Of a stretch of 64,000 nucleotides of DNA, positions 34,854 through 42,553 are shown piece after piece. The first letter of the stretch is position 1. Every line of letters begins with the position of its first letter. A program made the position numbers and the translations under genes. The notes under the pieces were generated by a model. The model worked only from the letters and a program-made list of their open reading frames with translations, did not search any database and had not been told where the DNA came from. The stretch is from JAFASC01 sp036265935 (GTDB taxonomy: Bacteria > Pseudomonadota > Alphaproteobacteria > Rhizobiales > Beijerinckiaceae): NCBI GenBank assembly GCA_036265935.1, contig DATAOB010000137.1, positions 1-64,000 of the forward strand. The letters run 5' to 3'.

Positions 34854-35512
34854 CGCCGCTCTCCCCGGAAGCGATCAAGCGCCTGCACATCGACCGTGTC
34901 GAAGCGCTCGCGGATGCGGAACAGGAAGATGCCGATGACTATGAACGCGATCAGCACTGAGAAAGCCACGCTGATTTCGACGACCAGCGGCATGCCCTTG
35001 GCGCCGGTTGCGGCCAGCACCAAGCCGTTCTCCAACGACATGAAGCCGATGACCTGGCTCACGGCGTTGCGGCGCGTCACCATCATCAACAGCCCGAGCA
35101 AGACAACGGAAAGCGCAAAGGCCAAATCCTCGCGCGCCAGCGGATCGGCCTGCGGCGTCACCCGCAGCATGATCACCATGGACAGCGCGACAAGACCCAT
35201 GCCGAGCAGCATCGTCGGACCGACGCCGACCACGGTTTCGATTTCGCGATGGATGCCAAGCCGCACAATAATCCGATGCAGCGCCGTCGGAATGATGATC
35301 GCCTTGAACACAAGCGCGAGCACCGCGGTCAGATAAAGGTGCGGCGCATCCTGGACCAGCGCCTGCCACGCCACCGATGCGGCGAGGATCGCCGCATGAA
35401 GCGCGAAGATATTGAGCAGCGCGTAAAGGCGGTCCTGGTAAAGCTGCATGAAGCTCACCAGCACCAGCGATCCGGCCAGCATATGAGCGATGTCAAAGCT
35501 AAGGCCGCGCAT
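34850..35512 (-). CDS. hyfE: Small membrane subunit HyfE-like (NuoK/MrpC-related)
   Basis: 220 residues from the ATG at 35512; a longer frame reading back into hyfC is rejected. The length equals that of E. coli HyfE (about 216). About seven membrane segments are seen. The C-terminal half carries the NuoK-like patterns FMSLENGLVLAATGAKGMPL and EISVAFSVLIAFIVIGIFLF with the buried Glu residues. It connects the antiporter subunits and the proton path. It lies between hyfC (stop at 35515) and hyfF (overlap of four bases). Confidence 0.88.
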   Translation of the reverse strand: MRGLSFDIAHMLAGSLVLVSFMQLYQDRLYALLNIFALHAAILAASVAWQALVQDAPHLYLTAVLALVFKAIIIPTALHRIIVRLGIHREIETVVGVGPTMLLGMGLVALSMVIMLRVTPQADPLAREDLAFALSVVLLGLLMMVTRRNAVSQVIGFMSLENGLVLAATGAKGMPLVVEISVAFSVLIAFIVIGIFLFRIRERFDTVDVQALDRFRGERR

Positions 35513-35514
35513 GC

Positions 35515-36471
35515 TCACAAACTCCGCGAGACAAAGAGAAGCAAAGTAGCAAGCAGACCGAGCATCAGCGCCGCGCCGAGAAAAGCCGGCACGCGGAACA
35601 ACCGCATTTTGGCGATCGACGTTTCGAATGCCGCAAGGAGGAAACCACCCAGCGCAAGCTTCGTGACATACGCGCCGATGCCGATCGCGATACCCTGCAG
35701 GCTCGCCGGTGGTACCGCCAGACCCCATGGCACGAACAGACAGCCGATCACCGAGATATAGAGGAGAAGTTTCAGTTCCGACGATAAATCGATCAGTGCG
35801 AGATGGCGCCCCGAATATTCAAGGACCATGGCTTCATGCACCATCGTCAGCTCAAGATGTGTCGCCGGATTGTCGATTGGAATGCGCGCGTTCTCGGCGA
35901 TGGCGACCATGATCAGAGCGATCAGGGCCAAGCCCAGCGAAACGCGCAATCCCACTCCCGATGAAAGCATGTAGCTCGCGATCGTGGTGAGCTGGGTGGA
36001 GCCTGCCACCAGTGCCAACGTAAACACGATCATCAGCATTGCCGGCTCGGCGAGCGTGGCAATCATCACTTCGCGGCTTGAACCGATGCCGCCGAAGCTC
36101 GTGCCGACATCAAGACCGGCGAGCGCAAGAAAGAACCGCGCACTGCCAAGCAGCGCGATGATTGCGATCAGGTCAGCCGACCAGGAGAACAGCAGACCGC
36201 CGCGGAACGTCGGAACCAGCGAGGCTGCCACCCATGTGCCGGCAAAAACAATGTAGGGAATAACGCGAAAGAGCCAGCTCGCATTTTCCGCAAGCACCAC
36301 TTCCTTCCGCAGCAATCGGATCAAATCGCGGTAGGGCTGCAGCAACGGCGGTCCCTGCCGGCGAAGCAGCCGCGCCTTCATTTTGCGGACGAGGCCAGTG
36401 AGCAACGGCGCCAGCAGAAACACCAGCAGCATCTGCATCGCTTGAAAGCCGAGATCGCGGATCAGGGCCAT
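35515..36471 (-). CDS. hyfC: NuoH-like membrane subunit HyfC
   Basis: 318 residues from the ATG at 36471, which overlaps hyfB by ten bases. The N-terminal open frame beyond this is a shadow of hyfB. Eight membrane segments are seen. Typical blocks are GPPLLQPYRDLIRLLRKE, AEPAMLMIVFTLA and ENARIPIDNPATHLELTMVH followed by EAMVLEYSG, which form the entry chamber and the quinone-like site region in complex I relatives. It couples the redox module (HyfG/HyfI) to the antiporters. Confidence 0.9.
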   Translation of the reverse strand: MALIRDLGFQAMQMLLVFLLAPLLTGLVRKMKARLLRRQGPPLLQPYRDLIRLLRKEVVLAENASWLFRVIPYIVFAGTWVAASLVPTFRGGLLFSWSADLIAIIALLGSARFFLALAGLDVGTSFGGIGSSREVMIATLAEPAMLMIVFTLALVAGSTQLTTIASYMLSSGVGLRVSLGLALIALIMVAIAENARIPIDNPATHLELTMVHEAMVLEYSGRHLALIDLSSELKLLLYISVIGCLFVPWGLAVPPASLQGIAIGIGAYVTKLALGGFLLAAFETSIAKMRLFRVPAFLGAALMLGLLATLLLFVSRSL

Positions 36472-38468
36472 ATCGCGAGCACCAAAAGCAAAAATACCAG
36501 CAGCGCAAAAACCAGCGCGAGATAGCGGCGGATCGTCAGGAATTGCAGGACATTGAGCCGCTCTGACGCGAAGCCGACAAAACTTGCGACCGGCGCATAA
36601 CCGTAATCCCAAATGAGATCGCGCAATTCGACAGTGAGCCGCGCCGGGCCCATTGCTCCGGGCGGCGGCATGGCACCGATTTCGCGGGCGCGGAATAGAC
36701 TCATCCCGTAAACGCGCCGGATCGGCTGAGCAAAGCTCGAGGCAGTGTATTGCGTTTCGGGCCGCGCGTCCGGATAGCCGCAATCCCATGCCGGGGCGCG
36801 TCGCAAGTGGTGCGACGCCAAGCGATGAATGGCGAAAGCGGCAATCCATCCAGAGGCTGCGACGAAGAAGAAGACAAGCAGGCCATTATAAGAGCTGCGA
36901 CTTTCTGCGATCGGCACAATCGTGAGCCATTCGATGCCGACTTGATGCGGCATGCTCGCGGCGATGAGCGCGGTGCTCACCGGCGCGAGTGCATCGATGA
37001 ACAGGCCAGGCAGGATTCCGGCGAGAAGGCAGAGCGCTGCGAGGAAAAACATCGCGATGCGCGATTCGATGTCGGTTTCCTGCGCATTTGCCGCGGCGGG
37101 CGTACGAGGCCGGCCGAGGAAGGACACGCCGAACGCCTTCACGAAGCATGCCGCCGCCAGCGCCGCCGACAGCGCCAGCAGCGCGCCGACCGCCGGGATA
37201 AGGAACTTCAGTCCCCACGCGGGTAGTTGCGGGCTCAGCAAGATGGCCTGGAACGTGAGCCATTCCGAGACAAAGCCGTTGAGCGGCGGCAGAGCGGAAA
37301 TGGCAACGCAGCCGACCAGAAACACGAAAGCGGTTTGCGGCATCCGGTGGATCAATCCGCCGAGATGCTCCATGTCGCGTTCGCCGGTTGCGCCGAGCAC
37401 AGCACCCGCACCGAAGAACAGCAGGCTCTTGAAAATCGAATGATTGAAGACGTGTAGAAGTGCGGCGGTCAGCGCCAGCGCCGCGGCAAAGTCCATTGAA
37501 TAAGCCTTGAACGCCAGCGCGAGGCCGAGGCCGATATAGATGATGCCGATATTCTCCACCGTGTGATAGGCGAGCAGGCGCTTCAAGTCGTGTTGCATCA
37601 GCGCGTAGAGCACGCCCATCACCGCGGTGATGCCGCCGATAACGAGCACGAGCATGCTCCACCACCATACCGGCGGACCGATCAGATCGAGCGCGATGCG
37701 CACGAAACCGTAGACCGCAACCTTGGTCATGACGCCGCTCATCAGAGCCGAGACATGGCTTGGTGCCGCAGGATGGGCGAGCGGCAACCAGGCGTGCAGC
37801 GGCACGACGCCCGCCTTCGAACCGGCTCCCAGCAAAACCAGGATCAGCACCAGCGCCGCTATCGAAGCCGTGGGACGCGAGGCGCGGATCGCCTCGAAAG
37901 CATAATTGCCATCCGCGCCCGCAAGCAGGCCAAAAGCCAGAAGCAGTGCGAGCGTGCCAAAGCTCGCCATTAGCAAATAAACATAGCCGGCGCGGAGATT
38001 TTCATGCTCGCGATGATGCGCAATCACCAAGGCCCAGGAGGTGAGTGACATGAATTCCCATGACACTAGGAAGCTGAAGGCGTCATCGGCGACTACGACG
38101 AGGTTCATCCCAGCGAGATAAGCGGGATAGAAGGGCAGCACGCGCAGCGGCGATTCCTCGTGATGTCCGTAGCCCAGCGCAAACAGGCTTGCTGCGGCGC
38201 CGCCGAGATTGACCACAATGAGAAAGAACGCCGCCAGCGCGTCGATGCGAAAATGCGCGCCCAGCCACGGCAGGCCGAGCGGCAACACGACAGGCGACGG
38301 AGTCGATGCGCTAATTAAAGAAAATAATGCGCTCGCGCATAGAGCAAGCGTAATGATCAGACTTGCGCCATAAACGAAATTGCCGCTGCGCGGCCGGCCG
38401 CCAAGCGCGACCGCAAGGGCGGCGACGATCAAGAGCGCCAACACACAAGCGAGGTCGAAGAGCACCAT
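36462..38468 (-). CDS. hyfB: Antiporter-like subunit HyfB
   Basis: 668 residues from the ATG at 38468, about 16 membrane segments. The antiporter core has Glu in VSWEFMSLTSWALV, the broken-helix Lys in GSKAGVVPLHAWLPLAHPA, and a further Lys in FNHSIFKSLLFFGAGAV. The C-terminal extension WDCGYPDARPETQYTASSFA followed by QPIRRVYG is the HyfB hallmark. With HyfF this gives two ion-pumping subunits. It is 37 bases downstream of the small xre gene. Confidence 0.9.
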   Translation of the reverse strand: MVLFDLACVLALLIVAALAVALGGRPRSGNFVYGASLIITLALCASALFSLISASTPSPVVLPLGLPWLGAHFRIDALAAFFLIVVNLGGAAASLFALGYGHHEESPLRVLPFYPAYLAGMNLVVVADDAFSFLVSWEFMSLTSWALVIAHHREHENLRAGYVYLLMASFGTLALLLAFGLLAGADGNYAFEAIRASRPTASIAALVLILVLLGAGSKAGVVPLHAWLPLAHPAAPSHVSALMSGVMTKVAVYGFVRIALDLIGPPVWWWSMLVLVIGGITAVMGVLYALMQHDLKRLLAYHTVENIGIIYIGLGLALAFKAYSMDFAAALALTAALLHVFNHSIFKSLLFFGAGAVLGATGERDMEHLGGLIHRMPQTAFVFLVGCVAISALPPLNGFVSEWLTFQAILLSPQLPAWGLKFLIPAVGALLALSAALAAACFVKAFGVSFLGRPRTPAAANAQETDIESRIAMFFLAALCLLAGILPGLFIDALAPVSTALIAASMPHQVGIEWLTIVPIAESRSSYNGLLVFFFVAASGWIAAFAIHRLASHHLRRAPAWDCGYPDARPETQYTASSFAQPIRRVYGMSLFRAREIGAMPPPGAMGPARLTVELRDLIWDYGYAPVASFVGFASERLNVLQFLTIRRYLALVFALLVFLLLVLAIWP

Positions 38469-38505
38469 CAGCGTCTCCGCCGCGGCAACGCGCTGTTGGC
38501 AGCGC

Positions 38506-38748
38506 TCATTTGAGCCGCACCCCACGGCCGCCGCCGCTGCTTGTTGCGCCGGCGTTGATGAGTTCAATCCCGTTGCTGGCCAACGTGTCGACGAGCTTCA
38601 TCAAGGAATCGACGTTGCCGCGGACCACTCCGTCCGACGCTTCCATTCTCTGGATGGTCGGCAGCGACAGCCCGCACCGCTCTGCGAGCTCGCGCTGGTC
38701 AAGGCCGAGGAGTGCCCGCGCTGCACGGAGTTGTGCGGCGGTGATCAT
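38506..38748 (-). CDS. Small Xre-family helix-turn-helix regulator
   Basis: 80 residues from the ATG at 38748 (AAGG five bases upstream); a GTG at 38754 is also possible. Nearly the whole protein is an HTH_3 domain: AAQLRAARALLGLDQRELAE, CGLSLPTIQRMEASDG, with a short C-terminal ISNAG-like strand (GIELINAGATSSGGG). It has its own consensus sigma-70 promoter and lies 37 bases before hyfB, so it is probably the first gene of the hyf operon and may repress it. Confidence 0.85.
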   Translation of the reverse strand: MITAAQLRAARALLGLDQRELAERCGLSLPTIQRMEASDGVVRGNVDSLMKLVDTLASNGIELINAGATSSGGGRGVRLK

Positions 38749-38784
38749 CGGCACCTTGTCGGGGGGTGGGCCATGAAATCTAGT

Positions 38785-38812
38785 GTATTAGCCATCGTTT
38801 ATGATGTGTCAA
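38785..38812 (-). promoter_or_regulatory. Consensus-like sigma-70 promoter upstream of xre-hyf
   Basis: On the minus strand TTGACA (38807-38812) is followed, after 16 bases, by TAATAC (38785-38790). Transcription would start about 38778, roughly 30 bases before the xre ATG. The area is noticeably AT-rich compared with its surroundings. This would be the main promoter for xre and, by read-through, hyfBCEFGI. The rest of 38813-39049 holds no gene that I can support. Confidence 0.65.
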
Positions 38813-39049
38813 GTATAAAAACAGCGGCCCGAGCGCATCTATTGGGGGTCAAGCTGATCTGACTGAAACGCGCGCAAAGTGCGTTCCACCCGGAATTAGA
38901 GGGGCGAGCCGGCGGCGCTTCTGGTTTGGGTCGGGTCTCGCGCCGATCCGACGCCGCGGCCCAACAAAATGGCTCGCGCGGATCGCGCATTATCAGTTTT
39001 GGACTCTCCCGGAACCGCTCAAATCCCCTGGCAGCGCGAGCAGCGCGTG

Positions 39050-39739
39050 TCAGTCTTCGACCATCGCGTTCATCACGCGCTTGTCGAGCACCAGGCGGCG
39101 CGCGCCGGAGAGCGCCATCGCGCGTCCGCTCTGCAATTGCGACATCGAGCGGGACACCGTCTCCAGCGTCAGCCCGAGATAATCGGCGATATCGCGCCGC
39201 GACATCGGCAGCTCGATCGAGCCGGTGCGGCCGAACCGCGCGTCCATCTCCATGATGAAAGCGGCCACCCGCTCGAGCGCAGTACGCCGGCCGAGCAGGA
39301 TCATGTGCGCTTCGGCATGCTGCAGACTTTTCGCCGTCATGCTCCACAGCTGGCAGGCAACATCGACGTTGCTGGTCGCCAGCCGCTCGAGCTGCCGGCG
39401 GCGGAACATGATCACCTTCGTGTCGGCGATCGCTTCTGCCGTCAGCCGGTGCATCTCGCCCTGCTCGAATCCGAAGAGGTCGCCCGGCAGGTAGAACCCG
39501 TTGATCTGACGGCGGCCGTCGCTGAGGATTTTGCAGGTGCGCACCGCGCCGCTGAGGATCTTGTAGACGTACTCAGCCTCTTCGCCTTCGCCATAGATTT
39601 CCTCTTCGCGCGAATAGCTGAATGGCGACCCGATGAGCTCCGGCGAGCCGGCAAACAGATCGATCGGCGGAAGAGCGGCGGAGGCCGGCGGCGCGATTGT
39701 GATCTGGCGGGCGGGGTGGGGGGTGGTCTCGAGTCGCAT
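39050..39739 (-). CDS. Crp/Fnr-family regulator, FixK-like (no Fe-S cysteines)
   Basis: 229 residues. The cNMP-binding-like domain has EEIYGEGEEAEYVYKILSGA, SDGRRQINGFYLPGDLFGFE and the dimer helix. The winged helix has MSRRDIADYLGLTLETVSR with the FNR-type recognition helix. The N-terminal Cys cluster that lets FNR sense oxygen is absent, which is the FixK condition: FixK proteins are regulated by transcription through FixLJ and bind TTGA-N6-TCAA sites. It is divergent from the metallophosphoesterase-kinase pair and close to the hyf operon, which it could control. Confidence 0.88.
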   Translation of the reverse strand: MRLETTPHPARQITIAPPASAALPPIDLFAGSPELIGSPFSYSREEEIYGEGEEAEYVYKILSGAVRTCKILSDGRRQINGFYLPGDLFGFEQGEMHRLTAEAIADTKVIMFRRRQLERLATSNVDVACQLWSMTAKSLQHAEAHMILLGRRTALERVAAFIMEMDARFGRTGSIELPMSRRDIADYLGLTLETVSRSMSQLQSGRAMALSGARRLVLDKRVMNAMVED

Positions 39740-39823
39740 CGCTGTTCCCTCATCATCGGATGAGGGAGCATTGCCGACGCGGCGGATTCTCGAAATTCGG
39801 GACGATCTCTTACAGGACGTGCC

Positions 39824-39841
39824 TTACGTAGAACTACGTAA
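39824..39841. promoter_or_regulatory. Perfect inverted repeat TTACGTAG-AA-CTACGTAA
   Basis: Two eight-base arms separated by two bases lie between the divergent FixK-like gene (start 39739) and the metallophosphoesterase (start 39900). Such TACGTA-centred palindromes are the shape of sites bound by LuxR/FixJ-type response regulators. As FixJ classically activates fixK, a FixJ-type regulator is a reasonable candidate. The regulator itself is not in the window. Confidence 0.6.
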
Positions 39842-39899
39842 TGGGGACTTCGACCGCAGGCAGTGACGAGAGCATGAAGCCCAGCGTAAGTTTGCCGTC

Positions 39900-40640
39900 A
39901 TGCTCACCGCGATCATGAGCGACATACACGGCAACCGGGAGGCCTTCGCCGCATGTCTCAAACATGCTCGGCGCGCTGGCGCCAGCCGCATGATTTATCT
40001 CGGAGACTATGTCGGCTATGGTGCAGATCCCGGCTGGGTCACCGAAACCGTGCAGTCGCATGTGCGTGAGGGGGCGGTCGCGCTCATCGGCAACCATGAT
40101 CATGCAATCGCCGGCTCGGATGAGAACATGAATGCGGAGGCGCGCGCGGCAATCGTTTGGACGCGCGGTGAGCTCAATGACGCGCAACGTGCCTTCCTTG
40201 CGGCTCTGCCGCTGACGCACCGGGAAGGTCATCGCCTCTACGTCCATGCGAATGCCTGGGCGCCCGCCCAATGGGGCTATATCCAGGGGCCGATCGAGGC
40301 GGAGTTGAGCTTACGCCGCACCGATGCACGGATCACGATCTGCGGCCATACGCATATTCCCGCAATTTACGGCATGTCGCCCGCCAAGCCCGCTGTCGGC
40401 CACACGCCTGCAACTGGGGTAGCCGTACCTCTGCTTAGAAGCCGGCACTGGTTGTGCACGATCGGCGCGGTGGGGCAGCCGCGCGACGGCAATCCCGCGG
40501 CGGCATATGCGCTCCTCGACGACGTCAGCGACACGCTGACCACCGCGCGCGTGCCATATGACGTGGAGTCCGCGGCGCAAAAGATCGTCGCCGCGGGGCT
40601 GCCACCGCGCCTCGCCGCACGTCTTCACCTCGGACGGTAA
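39900..40640 (+). CDS. Calcineurin-like metallophosphoesterase
   Basis: 246 residues. All metal-binding motifs of the family are present in order: SDIHGN (residues about 7-12), GDYVGYGADP, GNHDHA, and CGHTHIP, which make a dinuclear metal site. No signal peptide, so cytoplasmic. The next gene, five bases downstream, is a Ser/Thr kinase with a stress-protein domain; a phosphatase-kinase pair in one transcript suggests they act on the same targets. The family also includes nucleotide and Ap4A hydrolases. Confidence 0.9.
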   Translation: MLTAIMSDIHGNREAFAACLKHARRAGASRMIYLGDYVGYGADPGWVTETVQSHVREGAVALIGNHDHAIAGSDENMNAEARAAIVWTRGELNDAQRAFLAALPLTHREGHRLYVHANAWAPAQWGYIQGPIEAELSLRRTDARITICGHTHIPAIYGMSPAKPAVGHTPATGVAVPLLRSRHWLCTIGAVGQPRDGNPAAAYALLDDVSDTLTTARVPYDVESAAQKIVAAGLPPRLAARLHLGR

Positions 40641-40644
40641 GCGC

Positions 40645-42075
40645 ATGGCGCGGCATCTCGAACCAGGCCAGGTCATCGACGGCTTCCGCCTCGAGGAGCG
40701 GCTGCATCGCGGCGGCATGGCAGTGCTGTGGCGCGTGACGCATCCGGATCGCGGCGACATGCGGATGATCATGAAAATCCCGGTCTTCGGTTATGACGAG
40801 GGAGCGGGCGCGATCGTCGGCTTTGAAGTCGAGCAGATGATCCTGCCGCGCCTCTCCGGTCCGCATGCGCCGAAATTCATTGCTGAGGCAGGCTTCGACA
40901 CCGAGCCTTACATCGTCATGGAGCGGATCGCCGGCGCCTCGCTGCTGCCGCTGATCGAGGAAGCGCCGCTTGAAACATCGCGAGTCGCCGATATCGGCGC
41001 GAAAGTCGCCGCCGCTTTGCACGACATCCACCGCCAGCACGTTATTCATCATGACGTCAAGCCGAGCAACGTGATGTTTCGCGAGAGTGGCAAGGCCGTC
41101 CTGATCGATTACGGCCTGTCGCGCCACGATCAATTGCCCGACCTCTTGCACGAGGAATTCCACCTGCCGCTTGGGACCGGGCCTTACATCTCGCCCGAGC
41201 AGGTGGTCGGCAATCGCACCGATCCCCGCAGCGATCTCTTTGCACTTGGCGTCATGCTTTACCTGTTCGCCACGGGAGAACGACCGTTCGGCAATCCGAC
41301 GCGCTCTTCGACATTGCGCCGGCGCCTGTGGCGCGACCCGACGCCGCCGCGGCGGCGCAATCCGCAGCTTTCCGCCGGCATGCAAGAGCTCATCATGCAG
41401 TGCCTGGAAATCGACCCGAACCTTAGGCCGGCAACCGCAGGGCAACTCGCCTTCGATCTCACGCATCTCGACCAGGTCGCGCTGACCGCACGCGCCGAGC
41501 GCATGAAGCGCGACGATTTTGTGAGCGTGGCGCGGCGGCGTTTCCGCGCCATCGCGGCCGCAAAGCGGCCGGCCCCTCGCCCTGTATCGCAGCATCTCGC
41601 GGCCGCCCCGATCGTCATGGCAGCGATCGACCTCGCGCCGGAAATGGAGCCGCTGGCGGATGCGTTACGCACGATCGTCAGCCGCATTCTAGCGATCGAG
41701 CCGGAGGCGCGTCTCGCCTGCGTCAACGTCTTGAAAACGTCGCGGCTCGGCATCGATTTCGGCGAAGACGAGCATGGGCGCAATCTGCATGTCCAACGCC
41801 TCGTCGAATTGAAGCATTGGACGCATGGGCTGAAGATCGCGCCCGAGCGCGTCACCTATACGGTGCTGGAATCGCCCGACCCGCCGGCGGCGCTGCTCGA
41901 TTACGCGCGCAATGCCCATGTCGACCACATCGTCATCGGCGCGCGCGGCGCCTCTGCCGTGCGCCGCTACCTCGGCAGCGTATCGTCGCAAATCGTGGCC
42001 GAAGCGCCGTGCAATGTGACGGTCGTCAGAGCGCGGTCTGCAAATGACGCCGAAGCTGCGGAAAATGTGACGTGA
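40645..42075 (+). CDS. Ser/Thr protein kinase fused to a universal stress protein domain
   Basis: 476 residues from the ATG at 40645 right behind the previous stop. The kinase domain (about 10-280) has a G-rich loop LHRGGMAVLWRV, beta-3 Lys44 (RMIMKIP), catalytic loop VIHHDVKPSN with Asp137 (His replaces the usual Arg of HRD), and DYG instead of DFG at 155-157, then SPEQ. The C-terminal part (about 315-470) is a UspA-like domain with IGARGASAVRRYLGS, close to the ATP-binding G-2x-G-9x-G(S/T) motif. No membrane segment is seen. It probably phosphorylates proteins in response to energy or oxygen stress. Confidence 0.92.
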   Translation: MARHLEPGQVIDGFRLEERLHRGGMAVLWRVTHPDRGDMRMIMKIPVFGYDEGAGAIVGFEVEQMILPRLSGPHAPKFIAEAGFDTEPYIVMERIAGASLLPLIEEAPLETSRVADIGAKVAAALHDIHRQHVIHHDVKPSNVMFRESGKAVLIDYGLSRHDQLPDLLHEEFHLPLGTGPYISPEQVVGNRTDPRSDLFALGVMLYLFATGERPFGNPTRSSTLRRRLWRDPTPPRRRNPQLSAGMQELIMQCLEIDPNLRPATAGQLAFDLTHLDQVALTARAERMKRDDFVSVARRRFRAIAAAKRPAPRPVSQHLAAAPIVMAAIDLAPEMEPLADALRTIVSRILAIEPEARLACVNVLKTSRLGIDFGEDEHGRNLHVQRLVELKHWTHGLKIAPERVTYTVLESPDPPAALLDYARNAHVDHIVIGARGASAVRRYLGSVSSQIVAEAPCNVTVVRARSANDAEAAENVT

Positions 42076-42083
42076 TCAGCGCT

Positions 42084-42119
42084 GCCCCGCCAATACATCC
42101 GGCGGGGCTTCGCCGTTTT
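42084..42119 (+). terminator. Probable terminator after the kinase gene
   Basis: GCCCCGCC (42084-42091) pairs with GGCGGGGC (42101-42108) around a nine-base loop, followed by TTCGCCGTTTTC. It starts nine bases after the kinase stop. The T-run is short and interrupted. Confidence 0.5.
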
Positions 42120-42126
42120 CCGAGGA

Positions 42127-42417
42127 TCAGGGCAGCTCGGAGACAAGCTTCATGTATTCGGCCTCCGGCCAGCAGCGCGAGGTGCGGGTGTGCACATTGC
42201 CGACCGACCCGAGCGCGAGCGCAAATTTCGCGAGATTGTCGCCGTTTGAGGCTTCGACAAAGCTTACGAGGTCGTTTTCACCGGAGGTAAGATAGACCTG
42301 CTTGATTTCGATACCCAGTTTCTTGGCAAGATCACGCGCGGCTTGCGTGCGCTTCGGCGCGTCTTTGATGGTGCGAATTCCTTGGTCTGTGAACTTCATC
42401 GCGATCATGAACAACAT
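42127..42417 (-). CDS. GYD-domain protein
   Basis: 96 residues from the ATG at 42417, which has GGAGG about ten bases upstream. The GYD family pattern runs through the protein: MIAMKFTDQGIRTIKDAP, GIEIKQVYLTSGENDLVSFV, and ALALGSVGNVHTRTSRCWP. The name-giving Gly-Tyr-Asp reads Gly-Glu-Asn-Asp here. These small cytoplasmic ferredoxin-fold proteins are frequent in Rhizobiales and have no settled function. Confidence 0.85.
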   Translation of the reverse strand: MLFMIAMKFTDQGIRTIKDAPKRTQAARDLAKKLGIEIKQVYLTSGENDLVSFVEASNGDNLAKFALALGSVGNVHTRTSRCWPEAEYMKLVSELP

Positions 42418-42553
42418 CGGCTCGTCCTCCCATTTAGGCATAGGTGCCCGCGCCGACTATCGCGCCCGTCATGAGCCACTACAAGCACATTCGAGCCGGT
42501 CGAGAGGCGAGACTTCAATTGCGGAAAACGAGCGGCTATTCTCGCATACTCCC

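Noticed and set aside
38496..38509. FNR/FixK-type half match TTGG-N6-TCAT before hyfB
   Set aside because: Only six of eight conserved bases fit TTGA-N6-TCAA, and it overlaps the end of the xre gene; too weak to call.
38799..39347. 182-residue minus-strand frame upstream of xre
   Set aside because: It overlaps the FixK-like gene in another frame and the xre promoter; its composition is Arg/Ala-rich with no recognisable domain.
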